Positions 1 to 11,468 of a DNA stretch of 64,000 nt are shown piece by piece. Where the stretch lies: NCBI RefSeq assembly GCF_030272615.1, contig NC_081407.1:439671213-439735212 (forward strand). Direction: 5' to 3'. This DNA comes from Cryptomeria japonica. Taxonomy: Eukaryota; Streptophyta; Pinopsida; Cupressales; Cupressaceae. Every line of letters begins with the position of its first letter. Position 1 is the stretch's first letter. Both the position numbers and the translations under genes were made by a program. The notes under the pieces were generated by a model, which was given only the letters and a program-made list of their open reading frames with translations, ran no database searches and was not told where the DNA came from.

Positions 1-149
1 CCTATTTGACTATGTTGCTCCCCCTAAGGAGTAGCATCCTTCAACACATCAATCTTGAAAAAAAAAATTGACACTACAATACCTGACTGATGTGGAGCAC
101 ATACTTTTAGTTCACCTCTTGAAGGGGTAGCACCCCTAATTCACCTCTT

Positions 150-691
150 AAATAGGTAAATGAAGCCTTTGGTTGAGGCTTGGTGAATATGTCTGCTAAC
201 TGCTCCTTACTGGAAACATGTTCCAATACAACCTATTTGTTCTGAACCTTTTCCCTTAAGAAATGATACTTGAGTTCAAAGTGCTTGGTTTTAGCATGTA
301 AAATCAGATTCTTGGAAATGTTAATTGCACTTGTATTGTCACAGAATATACTTACCGGTTCAGATACAGGAACTTTGAAGCCATTCAATACATGCTTCAT
401 CCAAATAGTTTGGGTGCAGTTCATAAAAGCTACAACATACTCCACCTCTGCTGTAGACTGAGAGATACAACTTTGCTTTTTACTCATCCATAAGACTAGT
501 CTACCACCGAGAAAGAATGCACCACTGGTTGTGCTCTTCCAGTCATCTACATTACTAGCCCAATAAGTATCTATGAACACTTTTAGGTTGAAATTATTAT
601 TGTATGGATACCATAACCCATAGTCAATAGTTCCCTTCAGATATCTAAGAATCTGCTTGACTGCTACCAAGTGGGATTCTCTTGGGCTTTG
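150..691 (-). pseudogene. Cop1 RNase H (C-terminal pol piece)
   Basis: RNase H removes the RNA template. The 145-residue piece at 233-670 begins VAVKQILRYLKGT and contains FIDTYWASNVDDWKSTTSG, SQSTAEVEYVV, IFCDNTSAI and HAKTKHFELKYHFLRE, the standard end of Copia pol. A TAA separates it from the RT piece. In the first motif Thr stands in the FxDxDWA position usually held by Asp or Ser. Positions 1-232 hold the last RNase H residues and the 3' untranslated region; the polypurine tract and 3' LTR are not reached. Confidence 0.88.
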
Positions 692-1660
692 TTAAAACTG
701 AGTGATAATACCCACTGCATGTGCAATGTCCGGTCTGCTATGCACTACATAATGCAACTTACCAATCATTGATCGGTATTCCTTCTCATTTACCAGTGCT
801 GAGTCATCTTCTTTTGATAGTTTACAACCGGTCACCATTGGTGTACTAACCAGTTTACTATCTTCCATGCCAAAGGTCTTCAACACCTATTTGACATACT
901 TGGACTAAGTAATAAAGATTCCATCTTTCATTTGTTAAATCTATAGTCCAATGAAGAACTTAATCTCCCCTATGAGTGACATCTCAAATTCCTTCTTCAT
1001 CTCATCGGCAAAATCATGACTCATCTTGTCATCTCCTCCAAAGATGATGTCATCAACAAATACTTCACAGATTAGAATCTAATCTCCTTCTGATTTTAAG
1101 TAGATATTGCTATCTTCACATGTTCTTTCAAATCCAATCTTCACAAGATGGGAGTGCAAGTGTTCATACCATGCTCTAGGTGCCTGCTTTAGTCCATACA
1201 AGGCTTTACGTAGCCTACACACCATGTCATTGTCTTCTGATAGGGAAAACCCATCCGGTTGCTCTATATACACCTCCTCTTCAAGTATTCCATTTAGGAA
1301 TGTAGATTTTACATCCATTTGGTATACCTTGAATCCTTTAAAAGCTACATATACAAGAAGCATACAAACTCCTTCCAATCCGGCTACTGGAGAAAAGGTT
1401 TCTTCATAGTCTTCTCCTTCTTCTTGAGCATACCCCTTACACACCAGTCTGGCTTTGTTTCTTATCACTGTCCCATCTTCATTTAGCTTATTTCTGAAAA
1501 CCCATTTGGTACCAATGACATTTTTATGCTCTAGTCTAGGTACCAAGGACCATGTACCATCATTTTCTATCTGATCAAGTTCTTCTTCCATTGCCTTGAT
1601 CCAATCTTCATCTTTACGTGCCTCTTTGAATGATTTAGGCTCAAATTCAGAGATCATACA
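692..1660 (-). pseudogene. Cop1 reverse transcriptase (broken)
   Basis: The RT copies element RNA into DNA. Visible Copia RT blocks are [42 protein letters not shown] and [11 protein letters not shown]. The polymerase motif appears as FVDDIIFGG near 1030-1070, a variant of YVDD, after an in-frame TAG at 1079-1081. Four TAG/TAA codons between 886 and 1000 fall where Copia proteins usually carry Gln (before SKY, before VLK and in the GL.I. motif). The frame is otherwise continuous into RNase H. Confidence 0.9.
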
Positions 1661-1879
1661 TGAGTTTTCTCTGTCCTTTCTTCTTGTAAGGATTCCTGCA
1701 TCCTTGTCTCCTATGATTTGCTTTGGATCATGATTGAGTTTGACATACCTAGGTATATTCTTAACAGCTTCCTCTTGCTTTTCTTCATCATCCTCGTCTT
1801 CATCAGCATCTACCAGTGTAGGAGCACAGTTGCTGGTACTGGGCAAATTTGCAACTGGTTCCCAGAAGGTTACTACTGG

Positions 1880-2830
1880 TTCATCTTCTACATGCTCTCT
1901 GTCAGTTTCCTCTAATTTCTCAGAGTTTTCATCAACCCTAACATTGATTCTTTCAAAAATTCTCTGAGTCCTATTGTTGAAACATTTGAGAGCTTTACTC
2001 TTGGTGGAATATCCTAGGAATATTCCCTCATCACATTTAGCATCAAACTTAATCTGATGTTCAGTCCTCTTGATGTAACATTTACTACCAAACACTCTAA
2101 TGTAGCTTACCAATGGTGTCTTACCGGTCTAGTACTCATAAGGAGCCTTATCCTTACCTTTCTTGATGAGTACCTGGTTCATTGTGTAGACTGTAGTGCT
2201 CACCGCTTCTCTCCAAAAGGTATCAGTGACTTTTCCTTGGATTAGCATAGTTCTAGCCACTTCAACCACAGTCTGATTGTTCCTATCTGCTAAGCCATTC
2301 TGCTGTGGAGTCCGAGGGGATGAAAATTGCCTCTTGATGCCATTCTCTTCACAATATTTGTTGAATTCACCAGAAGTGAATTCCCCTCCTTGATTAGTTC
2401 TAAGGCATTTGATTCTTCTACCACTTTCCTTTTCTACTAGTGCTCTGAAGGCTTTGAACTTTCCAAAGGCTTCAGACTTGTCCTTCAAGAATGTGACCCA
2501 CATCATTCTTGAGAAATCATCTATAAGAATCATAAAATACCTATCTCCCTGCACACTCCTAGTCTTCATAGGACCACAAAAATCAGTATGCACAAGATCA
2601 AGTAAATTGTTAGCAGTGAAAGATTTACCTTTGAAGGTTGAGGAAGACATTTTCCCTAGTTGACATTCTCTGCACAAAGGATTTTCCGATATGCTCAGTA
2701 CAGGTAATCCTCTAACTGCCTTGGTCTTACTAGTGTTCACAATGTTATCAAATTTTACATGGCAAGGTCTCCTATGCCATATCCAGCTATCATTAAACTT
2801 AGCCATAAGACATGTACTTATATTTGCATT
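1880..2830 (-). pseudogene. Cop1 integrase (catalytic residues altered)
   Basis: The integrase inserts the cDNA into the genome. The N-terminal zinc-binding segment is recognisable (WHRRPCHVKFDNIV, then CRECQLGK). The core has HTDFCGPM with the first Asp. The second catalytic site reads LRTNQGGEFTS, where family members have Asp in place of Asn, and the third reads NGLADRNNQT, where Glu is usual in place of Asp. A TAG near 2127 precedes [14 protein letters not shown], the start of the C-terminal part, at a place where the family usually has Trp. With two of three catalytic residues changed it is very likely inactive. Confidence 0.88.
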
Positions 2831-2854
2831 CAGCTAAAATAAGTTACCTTTGGT

Positions 2855-3200
2855 CTACATATCATTGGACATCAATTCACCATTGTTTCCTTTGATTTTG
2901 CACACTCCATTTTTGAATTCCAGAGTGAGTCCGCCATCATTCAGCTCGGCAACACTCAATAGATTGTGTCTGAGACCTTCCACCCAATACACATTGTCAG
3001 CACTGCTCTTTCCATTTAGAGAGATGGACCCTCTGCCTTTGACCATACATGGTGCATCATTACCAAAATGAACCACACCACCATCATACTCTTCCAGGGA
3101 TATAAACTTTCTTCAGTCACCAGTCATATGGTGAGAGCAACCACTATCAATAACCAACTCATTAGAATTATCAAAGCGAGAGACAAGAGCCTTCTTGTCT
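2855..3200 (-). pseudogene. Cop1 protease region (broken)
   Basis: This is the aspartic protease that cuts the polyprotein. The active site reads VIDSGCSHHMTGD at about 3115-3160, the normal Copia form with the catalytic Asp kept. A TGA follows it, then an open stretch of 73 residues (2855-3076) containing VEGLRHNLLSVAELNDGG, typical of the C-terminal half of Copia proteases. It lies in the same frame as integrase and RT downstream. The stop makes this copy non-functional as it stands. Confidence 0.82.
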
Positions 3201-3289
3201 AACACATCCTCCTTGATTGCAACAAACACAATATCTTCATTTTCTTCATCTTCTGATTCCTCATTTGTGACACCTTCATCAACTGCTAC

Positions 3290-4191
3290 AAAATAGTTTC
3301 TTTGGTTTCCTCCTTTGAATTTCTTGAACCTTTCCAGTTTGTCCTTGCTATCACCATTAGGATAGTTTATAGCGATGTGTCCTATATGGCTACAAGAAAA
3401 TCATTTCAAAGGAAGCTTACCTTTGTATTTGTCAATTCCCTTAGGAAGTCTCTTGGCAAGAAGAGCTTCAAATTCCATCATAATCTCCTCATCATCCATT
3501 TCTCTTCTTTGTCTTGGTTCACCGTTGGTGCTTGCTTCTTTTCCTTTTCTGGATGGTGCAATAGATGCTCTAAAAGCTAATTCAGTCTTCTGAACACTGC
3601 CATCAAAACTATTTAGCTCATAGGATGTTAATTTGGTAATGATGGAGTCTAGGGATACCTTAGTCTTGTCTATTGATCTCAACTCTTGAATAGCAGCAAC
3701 CCTTATTGCATAGACCGGTAAAAGGGATCTCAAAACTTTGCTAGCAATAGTGGAATCTTCCATTTTACCACCTACACTCTTGATATCTCCAACAACAGTT
3801 TCATCTATATTCCATATTGTTGAATGGTCTCACCTTTAACCATCCACATGTCTTCAAACTTCCCTCTAAGGCTTTCTTCCTTAGCTTGTTTTACATGTTC
3901 ATCACCTCCATAGATATTCTCAAGAGTATCCCATACTTCTTTGGGATTGTCTTAATCCTAGACATCAATAAACTCAATGTCAGATAAGCTACTGATTAGG
4001 GCTTACATGACTTTCCCATTCTCTTGAATCTCTCTCTTTTGGTCATCGGTGAGAGTACCGGTAGGGATAACATAAACATTCTCAACACAGCTCCAATGTT
4101 GAGCACCCATGCTTCTGATGTATATCTTCATTCTATCCTTCCATATTTTAAAGTTATCTCTGTTGAACTTTGGACCTTCCCTCTTCATCAT
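3290..4191 (-). pseudogene. gag: Cop1 gag (broken)
   Basis: This is the structural protein that forms the particle. The start at 4191 lies about 58 bases inside the primer site, and the first 62 residues contain the Copia gag-like run FNRDNFKIWKDRMKIYIRSM. A second open piece (3401-3763, 120 residues) follows in a different frame, so there is at least one frameshift between them. Near 3350-3400 a single zinc knuckle survives as CSHIGHIAINYP, with the last Cys replaced by Tyr and a TGA just before it. Acidic residues then lead into the protease. Confidence 0.8.
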
Positions 4192-4248
4192 TACAATAGG
4201 ATCTTTCCCTCAAGTGGTTAAGCTTACAACACAGAGGACCTGGAGGAT

Positions 4249-4260
4249 GCTCTGATACCA
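4249..4260 (-). other. Cop1 primer binding site
   Basis: The plus strand reads GCTCTGATACCA, so the element strand reads TGGTATCAGAGC, two bases after the LTR end. This is the usual plant Copia primer site, matching the initiator tRNA-Met. It marks where minus-strand cDNA synthesis starts and fixes the LTR boundary. Confidence 0.95.
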
Positions 4261-4262
4261 AT

Positions 4263-5741
4263 TGATAACTCAATGATGAAAACTGAGTACCAAACTGGTA
4301 CCGAGAGGGGGGGTGAATCAGTACAAGCACAAACAAAAACTTCTCATGAACCGGTTTGATTGCAGACTGTAAACTACTGGAAATCCCTAACACTAGTCCA
4401 AACCAGACTACTACTGGTTAAACATAGTGCAACTGTGAAAGACATGAACCGGTCAGTCTTCTTAGCTTTCCACACAACCTACTCCCTCATTTCCACTTTA
4501 TCCTTGTGCATAAATAGATAATCTATCATCAGAAATATAATAACTTGCTAGATCAACATGATTCACCACTTGAAAAAAAAACAACAAAGCATCACATGAA
4601 AAAGACATCACATATGACACACATATTTTTCACGTGGAAACCCAACTGGGAAAAACCATGGTGGGGATGAATACCCACAGGCTGATTTGAACTCTTTTGA
4701 AGTCTGCTCTATTAGAAGCCTAGTCCTGTTAAAGACTATTACAACAGGTTCTGTTAGGAACCGATCCTATTAGGGATCACCTAGTTAAGGGTTAAACCCT
4801 ATTAGAGGTTACCTTGTCAGAGGATTTTATGAACTCAATGGCTTTGAGTAACCCTATTAAAGGATTTATAGCAAGCTAGTTAAAGCTACTCGGTTAAGGG
4901 ATTTTCCAATTGTTGAAGTAGTTAAAGATCAACAGGTATTACAATGATCTGGTAATAGCACTCAATGCCAATGCAGATCCTCTTTAGTTCCTTCCTTCTG
5001 CACACACACTATGCAGGTATCAATCCTCTTATCTGGTCTGGCAAGAATCACATATCTCTACACTTAGATACACACACAACATTTGCCAACAACTTTAACA
5101 TGAAACACAACATCGACCTTATAGAACACAGATAGGTCAGCAACATAAACCCTAAACCCTAAACACTTAGGTTAAGCAATTGATCAGTTCAACCTTGACC
5201 ATTGAGCACTTTGCATTTGAATACAACGGTCTTGAACAGATGTCAATACATTCTCCATCATTCATTCTTCACCACTTCATGGAGGTGATAACCCATCACG
5301 CGTTCTACACTGTTTGCAAAGACTTTGCACATTCCTGAGGTAGATAGGATCAATCTTCTTCATGCAAGATCCTTCACCTACATGAGACTGACGTGGCAAC
5401 ACGGTCTGATCTTCATTACAATGCTAACTCATCACACAATGTCATTGGGTTTGGAACACTTCAATCAGAAATCTTGAAGCTAAGACTACCAATCGGTAGT
5501 CCTACCACATTCCATGTACCGGTTCTCGTTCTGACATACCAGTTCCAGTTAACAACATCATACCGGTTCACTTAGACAATCATACCACTTCACTTATTGC
5601 ACATATACTGGTTTACACCACCATATCAGTTCTCTTTGCCAGTTGCTTAACTTCAATATACCAGTTCACTTCTCAACATATTGACATCAATAACAACATA
5701 CAATATCACCATGTCATCATACTCTTGCACTAATGCCAACA
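4263..5741 (-). repeat. Cop1 5' LTR (1479 bp)
   Basis: Plus-strand reading starts TGATAACTCA directly after the primer-site complement and ends ATGCCAACA, so the element-sense LTR runs TGTTGGCATT to AGTTATCA with TG...CA ends. It holds a G-tract next to GTGAATCA (about 4303-4320) and the CACGTGGAAACCCAACTGGG block (4631-4664) that recurs in other Copia LTRs here. A doubled CCCTAAA box lies near 5150-5165. The ends are inferred from one copy because the partner LTR is not in the window. Confidence 0.85.
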
Positions 5742-6584
5742 TTGCATTGGATGGCATGATGATTTGGTGGTCCTATTTGGATCCGATTGGTTATTCTGTG
5801 TTATTACACTGAGGGTTTCTACTGGTTGGTGAAACGTGTTGATATAGGTCTTAGCTGAATTTATGATGGATATAATTATTTGGGAATTTTAAGTAGGTCC
5901 ATGTTATGTAATGTAAATCATAATATTGCTCTGGTGGTATCATGTGATGTAATTTTTGTAATTATGGTTTATGGGTTTAGGGTTTAGCTGACCTTGTTAT
6001 CAAGGTTGATGATCTATATTTATAGGAGACTTATTCATGTAATTTGTGTATTGATAGAGATCAAAGGTTATGTATGCATTACCTGAGAGAGGTAATTGTG
6101 TGAATAAGGTTATATCATTCAATGAAGGGTTGTGAAGGTTTTGGTATTGCAGGGAAGACATCTATGCTTAACCGAAACTGTATCAAGCATTAAGAGATGT
6201 TATTTTCACAGTTCATTTTCTTTGGATTGTAGTTTGATGTTTATGTAAGTCAATGAGACTTCCCATTTTGTGTTGAGCAGTGTGCTCTAGGCGGTTGGCC
6301 TGATTGCATGTGCAATCCCCATCGTAATTATTTCACATATTGATGCAGAAGTATTAACTAATTGTGGGTATGGTTTCCCATCATGGTTTTTCCCTTTACC
6401 AGGTTTTCCACGTCAACATATTGGTGTTTTGTGCTATGTGCTTTCATGCTTTAATTTTCACTATGTTGTTTATATATTTTTCTCTGGTAAATGGTTTATA
6501 ATCTACATTAAGTGTTTAATTTGTGGAAAACTAATTCACCCCCCCCCCCCTCTCAGTTTTCCTCTTGTATCTTATATTCTAACA
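5742..6584 (+). repeat. Copia LTR remnant, plus orientation
   Basis: This block has the landmarks of a Copia LTR in plus sense. TTTAGGGTTTAG occurs near 5978-5990. The block CATGGTTTTTCCC ... GGTTTTCCACGT lies at 6382-6413, a C-tract follows ACTAATTCA at about 6533-6552, and the end is TATTCTAACA at 6584. The order matches the Cop1 LTR read on the minus strand, so the two are related. Its 5' end is lost because Cop1 appears to have inserted into it at 5741/5742. No primer site follows, so it is a solo or truncated LTR. Confidence 0.7.
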
Positions 6585-7383
6585 ATAAATAGTTGTACAA
6601 CTAATTTCTTGTCATTCTAATGGTCTAAAGAGAAACCACCTTTGCTATTTAGCTAACAATATTGAGTGTGCTTAACACATATATTAGTTTACTTTAACTA
6701 AACCATTTACTTTGGCTATGGCACCAACAGTATAAGCAATTTTAATTTCAATTTTTGTTCAATTTTAATGTTAATGTTAAAATTTACCAGTATTCTTGTC
6801 TTCAAAGTTCTCTATCAAGATAAATTTTAGAAATTCTTAAATTATATTAAAAAAATTGGTGTCTCCAAGTACCCCCATCTCCTATTTTTTAAAATTTGTA
6901 ATACCAGTACCAATAAACAATAATATATATGACTAAAACATTGACAATAATATATCTGACTAAAACATAGACAAATCAATTTCCAAATATAACAACAACA
7001 ACATGACATTTTATAATCATATCAGATAGCACAAAATCAATATGTATGAACCAAAAAGATCTAAACTGATTTGTACAACAAATGCCCAAAATATGCTGCA
7101 ACATCAATCAAAATGAAAAATTCATCACAAACTTAATCAATTGTCCATACGGGTAAGAAATAAAGGTATCGCATATCCATGGGCAGCACACTCTATTCCA
7201 CTTGTAGGTGGAGTTTGTTGGTCAAGAGGGGCTTGTAGGAAACTTTCTATACAAACAAATAGTGCTTGGTTCACATCTAAATTTAGTTGCAAGTGGTATG
7301 AGTATCTTGGGGCAGTCCCAACTTGCATATTTTTTACATCTACAAAGGTTGGGGACAAGAGGTTTATCATATCAATTAGAACT
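6585..7383. other. AT-rich stretch without a recognisable gene
   Basis: I see no supported gene here. Short reading frames on both strands overlap at 7137-7415 but none resembles a known protein or shows a repeat partner in the window. The DNA is AT-rich and looks like decayed intergenic or transposon-derived sequence. Confidence 0.5.
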
Positions 7384-7850
7384 GGGTGTTGAGGGGGTAG
7401 AGGAGTTGGAATCAAGGAACACTGAGAAGGGTGGTGGGGGGGGTTGAATCAGTGTTCTGCAATTTGTATCCTTATTAGATTGATCCTTCAAGAACTTAAT
7501 GCAAATTAATAAGAGAGAGATGCAAACACAAAGTAAATATCCACAACACCATAACACCAAGATTTTTATACATGGAAACTTGGTTAAGGGAAAAACCACG
7601 GTGGCGATGAACCCACAATATAAATATACTTTGCAAGAGTATAGAAATATTATGTTGGGAATGCACATGCATTCAGGCACATTGCCTAGAGCTCACTACT
7701 TAAAATATCAAGGTATACAACCCTAGGAAGACTCACTATCCTAAAATGAGTTACAAATGATTGTAAGAGAACTTGAACTATTGAACAACATCTAAAAATG
7801 CCTGGGTATAGTCATGGTTAAGCACAATATACAAATTTTTCATACTCTAT
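7384..7850 (-). repeat. Copia LTR fragment, minus orientation, host of Cop2
   Basis: The block repeats the order seen at the start of the Cop2 LTR in diverged form. It has TGTTGAGGGG, then ACACTGAGAAGGGTGG with a G-tract and TTGAATCAGTGTT. Next come CATGGAAACTTGGTTAAGGG and AAAAACCACGGTGG (7571-7604), then TGCATTCAGGCACATTGCC and TAGAGCTCACTACT. It stops at 7850 where the Cop2 LTR begins with TGTTAGATAC. The simplest reading is that Cop2 inserted into this older LTR, with TCTAT (7846-7850) as the left target copy. Confidence 0.65.
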
Positions 7851-8738
7851 TGTTAGATACTTGGTTTGTCCTAAAGACACTGAGAGGGGGTGGTGAATCA
7901 GTGTCTAACTGGTGGATGAAAGATTTAAACTTATTTCCATATTTACAACCCAAATTAATATACTGGTAAGTAAATAATAATGCAATAAAGAGAAACAAAA
8001 TAATAAGCATCAATGCACACCATAACACATATTTTTGGCGAGGAAACTCGGCAAGGGAAAAAACTTGGTGGGAATTATGACCCATAATATTTACTCACTG
8101 GCCAATATGAATAAGTATTGCTTAGTACAATAGGTGCCTGCACATGCAGGAAGGCCAACTGTCTAGAGCTCACTGCTCAATACAAAAATGGAGTCTCATT
8201 GACTACACAATTGGATTGTTAAATCCAATAACAATGTACTACTTAAAATAGCATCTGCAATGCTGGATTCAGTACCGATTTAAGCTCTATTTGATACTTC
8301 TACCAAAACCTTGCTTTTCTATGCTCTGCTTCTTATTCGCTCTCAAGATAAATACATCAAAGTGCATATACAATTATTCACTATCATAACCTATCACATA
8401 TTACCGCTTCCTTACATTACCTATCATATACTTACATACATTACAAATGACCTACAAGATCTCATACATATATGAGTCTTTACAATACATCATGTTGGCC
8501 ATACAAATAATATTACATTACAATACATTTCACATAAATAATATTATTTCCAAGTTGTCTTGGACTGCCGGTATAATCTGTTGTCGATGTAACTAGATGT
8601 CGGTGCGAATAAACCTTGAAGTGACTGTCGGTGTCGGTAGGTGAGGTCTGTTGTTGGTATAACCTTTGAACCCTATTACCAGTTGATTGCCATCAATGAC
8701 AGCATCAACCATTCTCATTTGAGTGTATAATGCCAACA
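7851..8738 (-). repeat. Cop2 3' LTR (888 bp)
   Basis: Plus-strand ends are TGTTAGATAC and ATGCCAACA. The first 14 bases are identical to 12656-12669, the stub of the other LTR next to the primer site. A G-rich box followed by GTGAATCAGTGTC (about 7882-7905) and the AACTCGGCAAGGG block (8040-8070) match the layout of other Copia LTRs in the window. The right end abuts a polypurine tract. Confidence 0.85.
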
Positions 8739-8752
8739 ATCTCCCCCTTTGG
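8739..8752 (-). other. Cop2 polypurine tract
   Basis: The plus strand reads ATCTCCCCCTTTGG immediately outside the LTR, so the element strand reads CCAAAGGGGGAGAT just before TGTTGGCATT. This is a standard plus-strand primer and confirms both orientation and the LTR boundary. Confidence 0.9.
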
Positions 8753-8925
8753 CATTGATTGGAACACTCATGAGAAAAATCAAAACTGATATTTAAAATT
8801 TGAAATCCAAAAACTAAGAGTGCTCCCCCTGAGCAAGTAATCTCCTTTTGTATATTTTTCTCATTACACAACTCCCCCTTTGACATCAATGACAAAGGAT
8901 GTCAAAAGTATCAAAAATTCAAAAT

Positions 8926-11151
8926 TTACCTAGAAACTTGTAGCCGGTTATGTACAATCTGAAAAATGTCTGCCAAAACCAAGTTAAGACCTTGCAAGAA
9001 CTTTGTATTGTCAGAAATTATAGTCTCTGTTTGTCGGATCATTCTGGTGAGATAATGCATATGTTGCTCCAGTGATCTGTCCCCTTGAATAGTTGCCTTA
9101 GATAGCTCATTCTGGTGTATTAAAAAGTTATCCAATCTAGGACCAAGCTTGTTCTTTAACTCTTGGGTTTTCATCTTCAACCTTGATTTTTCTCTTTTCA
9201 GTTTATCAATATTCTCTTCATAAGTAGCCATCTCTTAATCCAAAATGGATGTGAGTTCTGAAGAACCAATCATATTGTCATCAATGCAATCAATTTCTTT
9301 CTGTGTTTTCTTTATTTTCTCATCAATATCTTTTGTTAGGTGGCAAGGTTTGCATGCTTCCCTATACAATTCCTTGTATTCCAAAATGGTGGAACTCAAT
9401 GCCGGTAACAATGAATCAATATGTCATGTACAATCCTTTATTGTTTTATCAAAGAAATAATCCTTCTCCTTATTAAATCTTTCCTTAATGGTCTCCTCAT
9501 TTATCTTATCTACAGTTTGAATGTTAGAAGAAATGAATTTGGACAATGTGTCCAATTTACCTATAGACCCAACAATGTGATCCACCTTGCATGTCAGTGC
9601 AATCATCTGCAAAATTGGTAAAGAATCATCAATAGCCTTAAATGCTAATGCATTGAATTTTGTTATCTTCTTAATAGAATCTAATAATACATAGTAGAAG
9701 TACTAGGAGGAGTTCTAGGTTTTGCAATAACTTTCTTCTCTTCTCCGGATACCTTAACCTCTTCTTTATCCAGTTTCCCCTTCTTATTTTCATTCTTATT
9801 GTCATTTTTATTTACTATCAGTTCTGATTGTGTCTGTTCTTGTTCCTTTTATGTTCTTGTAGGTATCTCAATATTTTGCTAAGTGTCAATAGTCTTGACC
9901 GGTGATTCAAGTTTCTCAACATTTATAGCTTCAAACTTCTTCTCCTCTACAGTTTCCTTGTCCAATACAATATTGATGTTTTGAGTGTCAACATTCATTA
10001 TGAATAGAATGTCTAACTCCGAATCAACAATATCTTTTTTCACTTTCTCTGATATCTTTTTTAGGCTCATTTTACATTTCTATCGGTGCCTCTAATACTA
10101 CTGGTGGGGTGTCATGTGCTAGTGGTGATAAGTTGTCCTTAACTGTGATGTCAGGTACACTGCCAACCTTACTCTTGCCCTTATCAGTTTTCTGATATAC
10201 TTTAGTAAATGATTTATCAATTTTATGTATATTTTTCTCTTCTCTTTTCTCCTTCTCAACAAAGAGTGTATCCCATTTATCAGTTGTTTCATCTGCAATC
10301 TCTTTTACTCTGTCGGTCATAAGACTAACTTGCCGGTGACCACTCACAAAAATAGTCATGTTAGCTTTAGATATTAAGTCATCTATTTCTTGCTTAGAAT
10401 TAACAGGATGAATGGCTATTAGTGTCTCAACCTTCAATTTCTTATCTAACTCCATAATAGACATTCTCTTTGCTTCAAGTCTCAAGTATAATTCATTAGG
10501 AAGAATATCTACAACCTCAATAAGAACCTTCTTTTATATATCTAGATACAAAATTATACTTTCCTCAATAGTATCCTTATCTAGATCCTTAAAAGAATGA
10601 TAGAATTTATTAACATTACTAAGATTTCCTTCTTGAGTTATTTCATTTATTAGCTCTGTCAGTGAAACAGTGTCCAGTTCCTTTTGTTCCAGTTGCTTCT
10701 TTGGTGTGACTTTCTTCTTTTGACCACTGGGCTCTCTCACAGCCTGTTGTTTCTTCCTGAGTTTTCTAGATTTCTTTGGAGATGGAGTAGGTATCGGTGA
10801 GGGTTTTCTCTTCTTTCTATCCACCCTTTTGAATTCAGTAGCCTTATCATTGTTAGAATCAGATGAGGTACCCATAGGAGAAATATGTGCTACCGATTGT
10901 TGTTCTGATTTTCTTTCTTGTTCAGCAACATCTTTCATGGGATCAAGTTTCAACAAGCCCTTCTTAACAACTTCAACAAATTTTGAAGCATCTTTTATTA
11001 TTTTTTCTATTTTCTTCCTTTGCTTCTGCATAGTAATATCATTCTCTATAGCTATCTAAGGGGTGATTTTGAACACTGGTCTAGGACACTTGACATTTTC
11101 CACAATAGTAGGGTTTGCAATGAATTCAGGAATGGAAGATGAAGAAGCCAT
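8926..11151 (-). pseudogene. Cop2 accessory ORF: long Lys/Glu-rich coiled-coil protein (broken)
   Basis: A start at 11151 opens MASSSSIPEF. One frame then runs to about 10072, broken only by TAG near 11055 and TAA near 10533. It continues in other frames to a last piece at 8926-9231 (MATYEENIDKLKREK). The middle has a basic patch (KKSRKLRKKQQAVREPSGQK) that could bind nucleic acid or act as a nuclear signal. Much of the rest is heptad-like and rich in Lys, Glu, Ile and Leu. I do not recognise a named domain, and no convincing membrane segment is visible. Its place between gag and the 3' LTR recalls the extra ORF of sireviruses, but it replaces pol and does not follow it. Function unknown. Confidence 0.6.
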
Positions 11152-11468
11152 GTCGTAAGATAAATACCTTTGATTGTCGAAAGCAAGTGAAAACCTTGGA
11201 TTCCCTGAAAAAACCTTTGCTTCTTTGCTTCTTCAATGTTGGTGCTCAACTCCTGCGCTCTTTGAATGCTTGAATGATTTGGTAAGTCGAAATGAGAAAT
11301 TCAAGTTCTTTATAACCAAAAATTTTAACTTACAACCGCATTAAATGCTTCATCGGTGAAGTGAATTTCCAACATATGTGCCGGTAAAGAAGAAATGTGA
11401 CTTCTTACCACCAACTGAGGGTAAATGCATGATCTTCATTTAGTTTCCTTACCCCTAAGGATTATTCC

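Larger units (their letters stand above)
1..5741 (-). mobile_element. Cop1: Ty1/Copia LTR retrotransposon, cut by left window edge
   Basis: Reading from right to left the order is 5' LTR, iMet-type primer site, gag, protease, integrase, reverse transcriptase, RNase H, which is the Copia order. The 3' LTR lies beyond position 1. The coding pieces from about 3763 down to 233 all lie in one minus-strand frame and are separated only by in-frame stops, while the first gag piece (4003-4191) is in another frame. The five bases after the LTR (ttgca, 5742-5746) should be one half of the target duplication; the other half is outside the window. The copy cannot make a full polyprotein. Confidence 0.93.

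Noticed and set aside
5150-5166. CCCTAAACCCTAAA, telomere-like repeat (also TTTAGGGTTTAG at 5978-5990)
   Set aside because: Only about two units each, and both lie at comparable places in related Copia LTRs. They are telo-box-like promoter motifs or chance, not interstitial telomere.
6538-6552. Run of C as a sequencing artefact or origin signal
   Set aside because: C- or G-tracts at the same place beside TTCA/TGAA occur in the other Copia LTRs, so it is a normal LTR feature that varies in length.
7137-7415. Minus frame of 92 codons overlapping two plus frames
   Set aside because: No similarity recognised, no repeat partner, and all three frames overlap in AT-rich DNA.
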